A stretch of DNA of 64,000 nucleotides, from positions 1,779,665,824 through 1,779,729,823 of the forward strand of contig NC_056743.1 of assembly GCF_019279795.1 (NCBI RefSeq), read 5' to 3'. Both the position numbers and the translations under genes were made by a program. Shown here piece by piece: positions 32,413-43,169 of the stretch. The stretch's first letter is position 1. Each line of letters begins with the position of its first letter. This DNA is from Protopterus annectens (taxonomy: Eukaryota > Chordata > Ceratodontiformes > Protopteridae). Below the pieces are notes generated by a model. It did no database searches. It was not told the DNA's origin and saw only the letters and a list, made by a program, of their open reading frames with translations.

Positions 32413-35162
32413 ACCTCTTTCCGGCCCCAAAATCCGGACAATACCAAGAAAGGAGGGGGGGTATCCATATTCATCAAGGACACCCACACCTCAAGACTGG
32501 TGGCAATGCACGATGCATCGGAGACCAGCCAGGTGCAATTAACCATAGGCAAGACTGCTCTGCAAATTGTAGCATGTTACAGGCCACCCTCACAAACTCA
32601 GGAACCTCACATGGCCTTCCTGAAAACACTAGAGGGGATAAATGTATCACCAAACACCATCATACTAGGTGACTTCAATTACCCTAATATAGACTGGGAA
32701 CACTACTCAAGCTCAAACACCCTAGCCCAAAAGTTCCTGGAATTCATAAACTCAAATGCCATGGAACAACTAGTCACCATCCCCACAAGAGGAGAAAACA
32801 TACTTGATCTCATCATCATGAACATGGGAGCACAATGTTCAACACCGGAAGTATACCCCTCACTGGTGAGATCAGATCATAAACTAATCTCGCTGGTGGT
32901 CCTCATCCCACCCCCACCCGTAACAAAAAAGACCACAGTAAAGAACTTCTCGAAGCCGACTTCACACTTCTAAAGACTAGTGTGGTCTCCTTTAAGGCCC
33001 CGAGCGGCGGAAAACAGTACTCAAGCCGCTGAAGCACTTACAAATGCCTTCTACCAGCACCTGCAGGACTGCATGGATAAGGCAATCCCAAACAAAACAA
33101 AGACTCTTTGTACCAAAGGCAAGCGTCCAGTCTGGTGGACCCCAGCCATAAACAAACTCTACAACAAAAGGAGGAAGCTACTACAAGATAGAGCAAAATC
33201 CTTAAAAGGTAAGACACCCTTGATCACTATAAGTAAAAACTAAGAGCTCTCATAAAATCACCCAAAGCAAATTTTGAGAGAAAAATAGCTAAAGACTCAA
33301 AAGACAATCATAAGGCCTTCTTTAGCTATGTTAGAAACCTGGGAGGAAACTCCCAGATATGCTCAGAACTAGTTCAAAATGATGTGAAGATTACTGATCC
33401 TACAGACATTGCCAACATACTGGCTGACAGGTTCAGTGCAAACTTCTCCCCTCCCCAAAAGGAGAGATATCTATACCAAGCGATTGCAGCCCCCAAACAT
33501 CTCCAACGCCCAAGTGAGAACTGCTCTCTCCAAAGCAAAAACACAGCATCCATGGGAGCTGATGGTGTCCCCGGCTGTGTGCTCCACAAACTCAACGAGG
33601 AATTAAACCCACAGCTAGGACAGCTGTTTAATCATAGTCTTACCTCTGGATACGCACCCAGGAGTGGCGCACTGCAACTGTGGTCCCACTTCACAAAGGC
33701 GGTGCCTCCACCGACCCTGGAAATTACCGGCCCATTAGCTTGACAAGCCTTATCTGCAAAGCCATGGAGAGGATCATAATGGACCTCATAAATAAAGACA
33801 TAGGAAATTTGCAGACTTTGGATCCATCCCAGTTTGGCTTTGTCAAAGGCAGATCATGCCTTCTAAACTTGGTTGACTTTTTCGAAACAGTCACCAAAGC
33901 CATTGATGAGGGAAAGGCAGTCCATACAGCCTACCTCAATCTGGCGAAGGCCTTCGATACAATACCACACTCGGGTATCATTGAAAAACTCATCAGCTTA
34001 AATGTTAACCCATACATCACAAGATGGGTTGCAAACTGGCTGAGTGACAGAACCCACAGGGTCAGAGTTGCTGGCGCCATGTCAGACTCAAAGCCTGTCA
34101 CAAGTGGTGTACCACAGGTCTCAGTCCTGGGCCCACTCTTGTTTGGCATCTACTTTTCCGAAGTACAAGCAAACACAGGAGGGTTATGGCTGACAAAGTT
34201 TGCAGATGACTGCAAACTGGGCGCCATAGTAGAAAACACATCTGACACAGATATCCTTCAGAAGGGTCTCACAGAAACGGATAACTGGTGCCAGAGCCAT
34301 GGCCTAAAGTTAAATGCCAAAAAATGCATAGTCATACCCTTCGGGAAAAACAAGGTTACCCCTAGCTACCAAATAGGTGGCAATCCACTGAGCACAGAAG
34401 AATTTATCAGGGACCTGGGGACCCAGGTTGATAGTAGCCTGTCATTCGACACCCATGTAGCTAAAGTAGTTAGGAAGACCTTCTACATTGCCCACCTTAT
34501 CATGAAGGCATTCTGATCTAGATCAAGGGAGGTCATAGTCTCCCTATACTCATCACTCATCAGACCAATGATTGAGTACAATGCCCCATTCGGAATGTAT
34601 CTGACCCGACACTTGCAGCAGCTAGAGAGGCCACAAAAGTTCCTCACCAAAAGGATAAAGGGTCTCAAACATCTGTCCTATGCTGCCCGACTGAAAGAAC
34701 TCCAGCTCTATTCAGTCGCTACCGCTTGCTCAGAGGTGACCTTTGCCTAACATACAAGGCCATGTCAAACCCAGATTTGATGAATATGCTTCACCTCAAA
34801 AATCTAGATCCATCAGAGCCACAAGGGCGAGACTTAAACCTCGACACGGCTATTAATAGGACGTGCTGGAGGGATAGATTCATCACCCAAAGACTCCCTA
34901 TGCTGTGGAATAAAATCCCGGTATATGTGAGGCAGAGCACCTCGCTGGCCTTGTTCAAGAGAAATCTTGACCAATGGATGGGAGATCGCAGATATACCCC
35001 GGGGATTACCTCAGTGCCACTGCTCGACAGAGGCACAGCAAAATAATGGGTATAGTTCCCCATACTAAAGGGGTGGCGTAAGCCACAAAACTATGGGCTA
35101 GGCTTGTAAATGCCCTCGGGCAGATAGCCTAGTATGAACCTATGAACCTATGAACCTATGAA
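32413..35162 (+). mobile_element. CR1-type LINE, copy E (5' truncated)
   Basis: Runs from mid-endonuclease to a clear array of the ATGAACCT octamer (35131-35162). It is inserted near the end of the L1 ORF1. It is one of the better preserved copies. Confidence 0.9.
32425..35046 (+). pseudogene. CR1-E ORF2: partial endonuclease + reverse transcriptase
   Basis: Endonuclease part from about 32425 with GGVSIFIKDTHTSR, GDFNYPNIDWEHY (32670) and RSDHKLISL (32870). The N-terminal E (TETWF) is missing through truncation. The RT runs 33680-34516 almost uninterrupted with GGASTDPGNYRPISLT, GVPQVSVLGPLLFG and FADDCKLGAI (34200), so the catalytic Asp pair is kept. Frame breaks lie near 32970, 33243, 33500-33680, a stop at 34515 and a shift near 34735. 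The tail ends LLDRGTAK with a stop at 35044. A 3' UTR of about 115 bp follows. Confidence 0.9.
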
Positions 35163-35465
35163 GAAATGTCAATTTGGTCTGATATTAAAAGAAAAAAAAC
35201 AAACAACTAATTTAAACACTGACTTATCTTCAAAAAAGACTATAAAGCTTTAAATATTTATATTTTCTGTGTTTTACTAAAGGAATTGAGTACAACATAA
35301 ATGCACTTTATATTTTTTTTATCCATAAGGTAAAGTTTTAATTTATATTCTTATTTTGTATGTCATATTTGTGATTGTATAATTCATTTCTTCAATTTCT
35401 AAATATTTTCATCATAGATCCATTAACTTCTTTTTTCTGTGTCTTCCTTTCTCCTTGACTTCTCT
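35163..35465 (+). mobile_element. L1 continuation after the CR1-E insertion
   Basis: The first 45 bases read EEMSIWSDIKRKKTNN and then a stop, a plausible end for the split ORF1. The rest is A/T-rich with no ORF2 start seen. The L1 may be an ORF1-only derivative or be truncated. Confidence 0.4.
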
Positions 35466-35685
35466 TTATCTTTGTTTTTTTTCCAAAAAAAATCTTTATT
35501 TAAATTTTTATAATACATAATGTTAAACAGACAACTTGACAACAAACCAAATATAAATATCTAAAACATATAAAAGAAACATCACTCTTATAACTATATA
35601 CATCGTATACAATAGAAGTCACCTCAAAAACTAACTTTTTAATATCTAATAAAAGGAGGAAGGACTTTAATCATTATCTTTGTTT
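35466..35685 (-). mobile_element. Short L1 3'-end insertion with 12-bp target duplication
   Basis: TTATCTTTGTTT at 35466-35477 is repeated exactly at 35674-35685. The inserted 196 bp starts with a T run (the poly(A) tail read backwards) and ATAATACATAATGTTAAACA, similar to AATAATATAATGTTTAACAA at the 3' end of the L1 near 47270. Confidence 0.8.
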
Positions 35686-37379
35686 AATAACTATTATCTA
35701 TTAATTCTGAAGTTCCGTTACCCTTCTTATCTTTCATATAATTATTTTAAGTATAGTGATGTTTGTAATCTAATAACTTTTTTCTTTGGTTCCCTTCATT
35801 TCTCTTACCTCTTTTGCCTTTTTAGTCACTATGCCTATAAATGTGAGAGAATGAGAGTGCTTTATAAAGTGTAATATCAAAACCTCCTTGTACTTCCTTT
35901 TCCCGATTTTGTTACAGGTACTCGGTTATGTATTTACTTATTTACTCGATGTCTTGTTTTTATATTCTATTTGAGGTTGATTAAAAGTTGATGTTAACAG
36001 CCATTTGCAGAGTTTTATTTTCTAGTGTTATATCTTTCTCACTATGAGCTTACATGTGGGTTCACTTTGTCTTGACTCTGTCTTTGTTTTGAGAAGAAGT
36101 AAGATATAACGTGCTGATTCAGTGATGTTTTCTTGGCTGACAGGTATTTGTATGAACTATGCTTGTGTTGGATTTACTCATTGCTGTTTTGCATTTTGCG
36201 GTGATTTTGTGTGCTTCTGCTTGTTGGTTGTTTATTGTTGTATTTTAACACGTTTGGTGAGTCTGACCCAGAGGTCTGTCAGGTGGTCTTCTAATGAAAC
36301 TGAATATACAATATTTTTTATTTGCTGTTGGTTTATTGGTTCAATATTCTTTGGGGATGGTTGCATTTTTGAATCAGTGAATACAGTAGTCACCTGTCTC
36401 ATGTGTGACACTTCCCACTTCAAAAATTCACATGGACTATTGTCTTCTTTAAATGCCAGCAATAACTGAACTTAATAGTTAAGTGAGAGGGGAATGTGAG
36501 CAGTAGAGCTGAGATATAAGATATTATTTCATTCTTGACAGTTTTAAAGTTGAGCTTATTAAAATGCATATAACTAAAGCGATAAACACAGGAAGTTGGT
36601 CATATTTTAACTGAAGCTGATGTATCTACATTTCATAGTTCATTTTCTGAATATGATGACTGGTTTAATGTATTTTTAAAAACAGTGTATACTCTGGAAG
36701 CTGAACAGAGCATTTATTTTAAATACGATAGAATAATTTAGCTCTTCTTTACTGTATCTCTATATAAGAATTCCTTTAAAGATAGTTTATATTATAACTT
36801 TGCTAAATTTTAGTTTTTTATGCAATCTCCTTTGCGTGTACATATTCTAGGCACTGATTTTGTGCATCTCATATATGTCCCTCTAAGTTTAACATATGAG
36901 CAAAGGACATACTGAATATTTTAAATGATTGTTCAGATATAGATATCTTGATTGACCTGTAGACTATTATAAGGTTACAGGTCATCTTATATTCAAATTG
37001 CTGATCTGAACATTTATTTATAATCAAGATGACAACATGCAGTTTTGACTTTCTTCCCACTACCACTCTATTCATGAAACTAGTGCTTTACTCTTGAAAC
37101 ACAATAAAGAAACAATTGATGTTATGTTGTTAGTGTATATTTTATATTCTTACTAACGCAAAAGCTTTCAGGTTCATTTCTTAAATCATATGCATATATT
37201 TTCTTTTTCCTCATCATGGGTAAATATGTAATGCAATAATTATTAATTTTTGTTTTGTTTTAAACATAAGAACTAAAAATTACATTTTAATTTATTTCAT
37301 AGTGTCATTCTCTAACGTTGTCTGTTATACAAATTAAGATGACATTACTAAACAGTCATACATTCGGTTTACCATCAAA
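35686..37379. other. No gene seen
   Basis: A/T-rich sequence, no motif-bearing frame and no repeat recognised. Confidence 0.5.
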
Positions 37380-37670
37380 ATGTGGAAAATTAAAACATTT
37401 GTTTTCTGAATTTGGTAATACAGAATTACCAAAATATTGGAAATGGTAACCACAGAATCGACATTCGAACACCAGAAGTTCCAATGTCCAAAGTCTGTGT
37501 TCCCTGTAACAATTTTGCAGGGGGAAAGCCCCCCCTGCACCTCCCACACCCCTTGCTTATTATATATTCCAACTCCGAGATCACACTACAGTGAGTAAAA
37601 GGGAACACTTCCCAATCCACACTGTACAGTGATCTAAATTCAACACATCAACTGTATATTAGTGAATGTG
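37380..37670. repeat. Dispersed repeat family Y, copy 2
   Basis: Contains GCAGGGGGAAAGCCCCCCCTG and TCCAACTCCGAGATCACACT. The same two landmarks appear in reverse order on the other strand at 46820-47000, and the second one at 16770. A short inverted repeat around GAATTTGGTAATAC / ATTACCAAAA lies near 37407-37437. Confidence 0.5.
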
Positions 37671-38451
37671 TACTCATTTTCGTTAATATGCAGCCATAAA
37701 TTTTCAGTTCAACATTATGGATGTTGGTAGAACAGACATTTGACCAACCCATTTTCATCAAACTGTTGTTCCACATTTTGATATTAATCCCATAAATTGT
37801 TATATGGTCATTGGGCTCATTGACAGAAACTGCAGTGATTCTAAGTGACACTGAGGATATGGTTCATGACACTGAAACTACTTATTTTATAACTCCTTAG
37901 CTTGAAACTGGTAGTAATATTCAAAAAAAGCTTGTGCACAGGTGGTCTTACCCCCTGTACTTCCTGCATCTGTGTTACACTGACACTAACATTGCTGTAC
38001 CCTGAAGTATAGGGAATGCCTTGAGCTACTATCGTTATAGCCTTAACATTCACATCCCATAACTTGTAGTTTTGTGCTCACGGTTTTCTTTGTTGATCTC
38101 TTGTTTCATGAACTTCTACCTGGCACTTGATTATTGGCTGGGTGTGTGAGTACTTCTAACACACATGGTTATTAGAGCCTGAGACACATGATCTAACAAT
38201 TCTATAGAAAATCTGTCAAATTTTATTTTATAAACTAATTTATATATATATAATTTGATATAAATAATTGTATTTTATAAACACTGAACAAGTCTGTATG
38301 TAGTCCAAATTATTATAGAAATCTGGGATGCAAGTGAGCATTGACATGTTTGAGTTTAGTTTGACATTATTTAGTAGGGCTTTCTTCATATCATTTTTGT
38401 TCATTTTGTAGTATAAGGTAAAATTACAAATAGGACATTCATTTATTTTAC
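37671..38451. other. No gene seen
   Basis: A/T-rich DNA just outside the LTR of the Gypsy element. Confidence 0.5.
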
Positions 38452-39744
38452 ACTGTGACAGCCTCTCTTTACCCCAGGCCATTATAATCAAGGGGCCTCA
38501 ATCCTTACCACTGACACCGGTGAGAGATCGCCACTAAAACAGGAATGAATTAGCAAAGTATTTTTCAGATGCAGCTCTCTGCATCAAGCACAGTTTCCCC
38601 CAAGAACACACAGGTAACATGCTCCAGACCATGGACTGGTGTGTCTGTCTCTCCAGATACCAAACAAGACACACTTTGGAGCACTGTGTCCCACTTCCAA
38701 GTAGCTGACAAATCCAAACCTGGGTATTTGGTTTTCGCACACACACAGTCCTGGGACAGGCTGGCACAGATTTACTAGCTGTACCTCTTCTGCCCAGAAT
38801 ATAAGGTAACCGTTCTGCTGCAAATCAACTACTCTAAGGCTCTTACAAAGATACCCAATTATACTGGGTGAAACAATGCTAAAATAAATGGTAGAGTGTA
38901 ACTAAAGAAGCAAGGTTTTTGGAGTGGCCAAGGCGTCATTAAAATAAGCACAAGTACTCTCAAAATGTTATAGCTATTCTCTACAACACCAGCCACAATG
39001 AAAGGTATACAAATATTTAATAATAAATAATACAATAGAAAACATGAGAATACTAAATATTTAAGTACAATAAATGCCAGAGTTTTAATCACAGGAGAAA
39101 TAAAATAACACAGTTGGACATATTCAAACAAATGCAGAAAAAGCACTATTTAAGTAGTCTCGCTCTATTTCCTGACTGTCTGTAGAACAACTGTTCCCTG
39201 GCTAACTTAATTAATACAACAAAGCAAGATTAGATCCTGAGATGCTTACGTCCACAAGTCAAGGTGATGAGCTTCAAACTAAAACTGAACTGAACTAACT
39301 CAACTGAAGTAATTGAACTCAGCAACTGTCTGTGATAACTGAGATAGATCTTTATATCAGGTTACAAGGAAACAAAACAAAACAAACTGCTTTTAGAATT
39401 CCATCCACTCAGTACTGGTTATAGAATGACATTTGATCACCTGACTCTGGTACAATACACACTCAGAGCATTGCTATGGTCTGTTGCAGTATCTGAAAGC
39501 TATAGAACAATTTCAGAAACATCTACTCTTCCCGTCCAGAATTCATTGTTTAACATTAACATTTAATCAGTTATAATAACAGTTTTGATACATTTTTAAC
39601 AGAAGCATCTGTACAAGTGAGTGTGACAGTCAAATGACTCAAAACTATTTACAAAATTCCAGCTAACTATGCTAGAATATTTTATACATGCACTGCCCTA
39701 TTCTACCTGCCACAGATGGCAACAGCCCACATCATCACATCTCT
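38452..39744 (-). repeat. 3' LTR of the Gypsy element (approximate)
   Basis: On the minus strand the LTR begins just after the polypurine tract with TGAGAGATGTGATGATGTGG and probably ends GGCTGTCACA near 38452. That gives about 1.3 kb with TG...CA ends. There is no second LTR in the window to confirm the ends. Confidence 0.5.
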
Positions 39745-39762
39745 CACCCCCCCTTTGAAGAC
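39745..39762 (-). promoter_or_regulatory. Polypurine tract
   Basis: TCAAAGGGGGGGTGAGAG on the minus strand, directly before the LTR start. This is where plus-strand DNA synthesis would be primed. Confidence 0.6.
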
Positions 39763-39839
39763 TCAAGCTAGTTTTTCAACTGACCCTGGAAAAACACTAC
39801 TTGAGAGAAATAGGCTTGTCTGGGAACACATTAACCTAT

Positions 39840-40640
39840 AGTCTGTCTTGAGAGTCCATCTGCATTAGCATTACTGACCCAATTACAGTGAAGCACTTTC
39901 ATATCATTTGCCTGTAACCCTGGGCTCCAACTTAACAACAATGCATTTTGTTGGCTGACTCTAGGTAGCCATGTTAAAGGATGGTGGTCTGTAACCACAG
40001 TGAATTTCCTTCCATACAGATAAGGCTGACATTTCTGCAGTGCCAGTACTATGGCTAGACATTTTTTTTCTACAGCAGCATAATATTTCTCCCAGGGTTG
40101 AAGGCTACAGCTGAGATATACAACAGGGTGCTGTCCTCCCTATGAGGAATCTTGCCTGCATACACTTCCCACCCCATGGTTTAACGCACCCAACTGCACA
40201 ACAAATTATTTGCGCAATCTGGACTGGCTAACACCAGGGGTCCTCTCAAAGCTCCTTTAAGCCATTGGAATGCCTGCTCGCAGGCTGGGGTCCACACTAC
40301 TTTATCTGGCCATTTTGCCTTGTCAGGACTGTGAGGGGAGCAGCTATTGCACTATAATTGGGAAAAACTTTCTATAGTACCCCATTGTCCCCAAGAATGC
40401 CCTTAGCTGCTTTTTGGTAACAGAGGCAGGCCACACCTAAATAGCTTCCACTTTGGCAGGTTCTGGCCTAATCTTAACACTCCCCATTATATGTCCCAGG
40501 TAGGAGACCTCTGCCATATTCACCTGACACTTACTGGGATTAATGGTTAATCCTGCCCTTTGAAATCTTCCCAGGACCCACCTGACATGCTGATGCTTCA
40601 TTTAGTTAATATAGTACAATCTGTGCACTTGCCTCCTGCC
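39840..40640 (-). pseudogene. Gypsy RT (C-terminal part) and RNase H
   Basis: The RT connection region begins HQHVRWVLGRFQRAGLTINP, with SYLGHIMG and FLGTMGYYRKF. The RNase H part has YYAAVEKKCLAIVLAL, VVTDHHPLTWL and ends NADGLSRQT, the usual end of Gypsy RNase H. The RT fingers and palm with the YxDD box are absent: the codon after the integrase end is followed directly by RT connection sequence. Stops and frameshifts are scattered (for example near 40442 and 40330). Confidence 0.8.
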
Positions 40641-41720
40641 TAGTAGGTTTACCATATAATTAACATCACTGACCTTCCTTAAGACTTTGAAGGGTCCTTC
40701 CCAAGCTGACTGCAGCTTATTGTGTGTGACAGGAATGAGGACCATAACATGCTGTCCCACAGCATATTCTTAGGCCTGAGCATTCCTGTCATACCAGACA
40801 TTTTTCTGCTGTCGGGCTCCTGCCAGGTTCTCTTGGGCCAAGCCCATAAGCTCACTAAGCCTTGTTCTGAGGTATAGAACATATAACACAATAGACTCCT
40901 TGTGGGATTCACACTCATCCTCCCACTTATCACAAATCAGATTTAAAGGCCCCACTCACCCTATGCCCATACAGCAACTCAAAGGGTGAAAAACCTGCGG
41001 ATTCCTGGGGTACAAGTAGTTGATGAAGCAAATATTTGTCTCACTCTCCCTTAAACTGGTCTGCAAATGCCCATAGCATGGTCTTTAGTTTAGAGTTTAA
41101 CCTCTCCACAAGACCATTAGTCTGTGGGTGGTAGGGGTGGTCTTAAGGTGTTTCACCCCAAAGTACTCCCATGGACAAGCCAGCAGGTCTGTCATGAAAT
41201 TGGCACATCTGTCATTCAGTATTTCGTTTTGGAAACCTACCCTGCTGGAATTCTCTAACAAAGCATTTGCCACCTTCTCTGCCTAAATGGAGGACAGAGT
41301 CACTGCCTCAGGATATCTGGTAGCATAATCTACTACCGCTAGGATACACTTCTTCCCTGTGGAACTTGGAGTACTCAGACTGTCCACAATATCCATAGCT
41401 ACCCTCTGAAATGGCTCTTCAATCACAGATAAAGGCATCAACAGAGCTTTGACCTTGTCCCCTGCCTTGCCTACCCTTTGACACTGCTCACAGATCCTGC
41501 AGTAACTAGTTACATCTCTTGCAATACCAGGCCAATAGAAGTTCTGCATAATATGTCTCTCCGTATGCTTTATGTCCATATGACCTGCAAAAGGAATGTC
41601 ATGGGCTATGGCTAGAGGTGCCAAATGGCAGGGTCTGGGCACTACCAACAGCTGTATTACCTCATGCTCTAGCCCTCCCTTGGGGTCCACTCTCTATACA
41701 GTATCCCTTTGCTCCAGAAT
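40641..41720 (-). pseudogene. Gypsy integrase
   Basis: Zinc-binding HHCC domain: HDIPFAGHMDIKHTERHI, then CRICEQC (41600-41480). Catalytic core: first D in MDIVDSLSTP (41390), second D in LNDRCANF (about 41225), E in TNGLVER (about 41120, after a frameshift). The spacing fits DDE integrases. The C-terminal GPF/Y module reads WEGPFKVLRKVSDVNYMVNL (about 40690). Stops lie near 41281 and 40770, with several frameshifts between 41200 and 40930. The preceding FWSKGILYREW is the usual linker before Gypsy integrase. Confidence 0.85.
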
Positions 41721-42189
41721 ACAGACTCCCCTTTTCCTTGAGCATCACGTCCCTCTTTAGCTACCTCCCTCAAGCTTCGTAAGGTGGCATCCAAAAGTTG
41801 AGCCTCTGTTGACTCTACTTTTCTGACCCCTCCCAGATCCCCTTCCACAGGAAGCCTAGTATCTTCTGACAGTAATGCCTCACTGTCAGCCTGAGTACTA
41901 CCACTCAACTCTGTCCTTACAGTTACGCTGTCCATAGGAACATTAGTACCTACCAGCAACTGTGGCTCACTTTCAGGCTCACTGCGATAGTGTAGCTCCC
42001 TCCTTGAAATAGTCATATTACCAGTCACAACTTCAAGTTTGGGGTCTATCTGGGTCTGCCCCAAGATACCAGCTGCATATGCATTTCTCCAAGCCCGTCT
42101 GTGTGTAACTGCATGCACACATGGTACTGCATTATCAAAACCATTTCCTATCAAGACATCTGCAGGAATATCCTCAAACACAGCTGCCT

Positions 42190-42418
42190 GCTTTCTTCCT
42201 TTTCCACCCTTCCAGTCAAGGTAAACCCTGGCCAAAGGTATTTGGAATAAGATCCCTCCTAAAACTCTGATTAGAGTTGACTGCCCAAGGAAGTACTGCT
42301 CCTCCTTAACCATTGCAGACATCACCATAGTTATGTCAGAGGCTGTGTCTCTCTTAACAGTGGCCTGTCTTCCACCCACTAAGAAGGGGATACAAACTCT
42401 GGTGATAGGGTGGTACAT
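42190..42418 (-). pseudogene. Gypsy aspartic protease (likely part of the pol frame)
   Basis: FLVGGRQATVKRDTASDITM contains the catalytic D-T-A, where D-T/S-G is usual. ADVLIGNGF corresponds to the second conserved block (VLIG.D). The open frame runs from 42418 into the linker before integrase at 41669, without RT motifs in between. That supports the PR-INT order. Confidence 0.7.
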
Positions 42419-42479
42419 CTGTTGTCTCTAGACAACTTACCAGTGGTGTATTGTTATTCCTACTTGCTGACTCCCTCAC

Positions 42480-43165
42480 CATTTGTTCCCCACCTTGCTT
42501 CAGTGGACATTTGCTTGCTACATGGCCCCACTGGTTACATTTAAATCATCTAACTCCTGATCCTGGCCATGTACATGAACTAGTGGCTTTGCCTGTTACT
42601 GGTAGACTCTGTTGGGCTGATTTAGGCTGCCCATCATGGGTTCCCTTATATCCATGTGCACACTGGGTATCCCTTTCTTGTTCAGTGATGTCCTGTTTGC
42701 TAAGTAGAGATCCCCTTTTCTCCCAGATCATCTGCAAAGTTACACTCCTGATCTGCCAACCAGATTCTCATGTCCTCAAGCAAAGTACTAAGGGCTTATT
42801 CCCTTACCAAAAGGTCTGCCAGGTCTTTCAAAAGTAGTGACCTGACACCCACTCACCTACCTATGAAAATAAGTATTTAACTCAGCAATATAATCACATA
42901 CACTTTCATAAGTCTTGCTTCTATGCTCACAAAACTTTTTCTGCAAGTTTCAGGTGTTTACTTATAACAGTTCAATAAATATTCTTTCACTCTATCATAG
43001 TTTAAACAATCAGTATCAGACAATTTAAAAACAGCAGTTACAGCTTTGCCATGGAATAAGGAGGTAAGGAACCGTGTCCAGTGCTCTTGGTCAGCATTAT
43101 ACTGTTTACATACTTTTCAAATATATGAATAAAACTATCAAAGTCATCCCCTCTGAAAATTTTTG
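42480..43165 (-). pseudogene. Gypsy gag: SCAN-like capsid part and zinc knuckle
   Basis: Frame pieces read PKIFRGDDFDSFIHIFEKYV, then after a frameshift LFHGKAVTAVFKLSDTDCLN and YDRVKEYLLNCYK (43160-42970). This fits the L..GKA..AY..L...DA.DYD.VK..LL.RY pattern of Gmr1-type gag, the group from which the SCAN domain of vertebrate zinc-finger proteins is thought to derive. A zinc knuckle at about 42540 reads FKCNQWGHVASKCPLK, with the first Cys codon changed to TGA. Many stops lie between. Confidence 0.7.
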
Positions 43166-43169
43166 GAAG

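Larger units (their letters stand above)
38452..43165 (-). mobile_element. Gmr1-like Ty3/Gypsy LTR retrotransposon (5' truncated)
   Basis: On the minus strand the order is gag (43165-42480), protease (42418-42190), integrase (41720-40640), RT/RNase H (40640-39840), polypurine tract, 3' LTR. Integrase before RT is the Ty1/copia-like order reported for the Gmr1 group of deuterostome Gypsy elements. The 5' LTR is missing; a Penelope-like element abuts gag at about 43168. Confidence 0.75.

Noticed and set aside
42451-42837. Plus-strand 128-codon frame
   Set aside because: Antisense to the Gypsy gag knuckle region, which explains the sequence better.
38452-43165. Endogenous retrovirus
   Set aside because: No envelope frame is present, the gene order has integrase before RT, and gag is of Gypsy/Gmr1 type.
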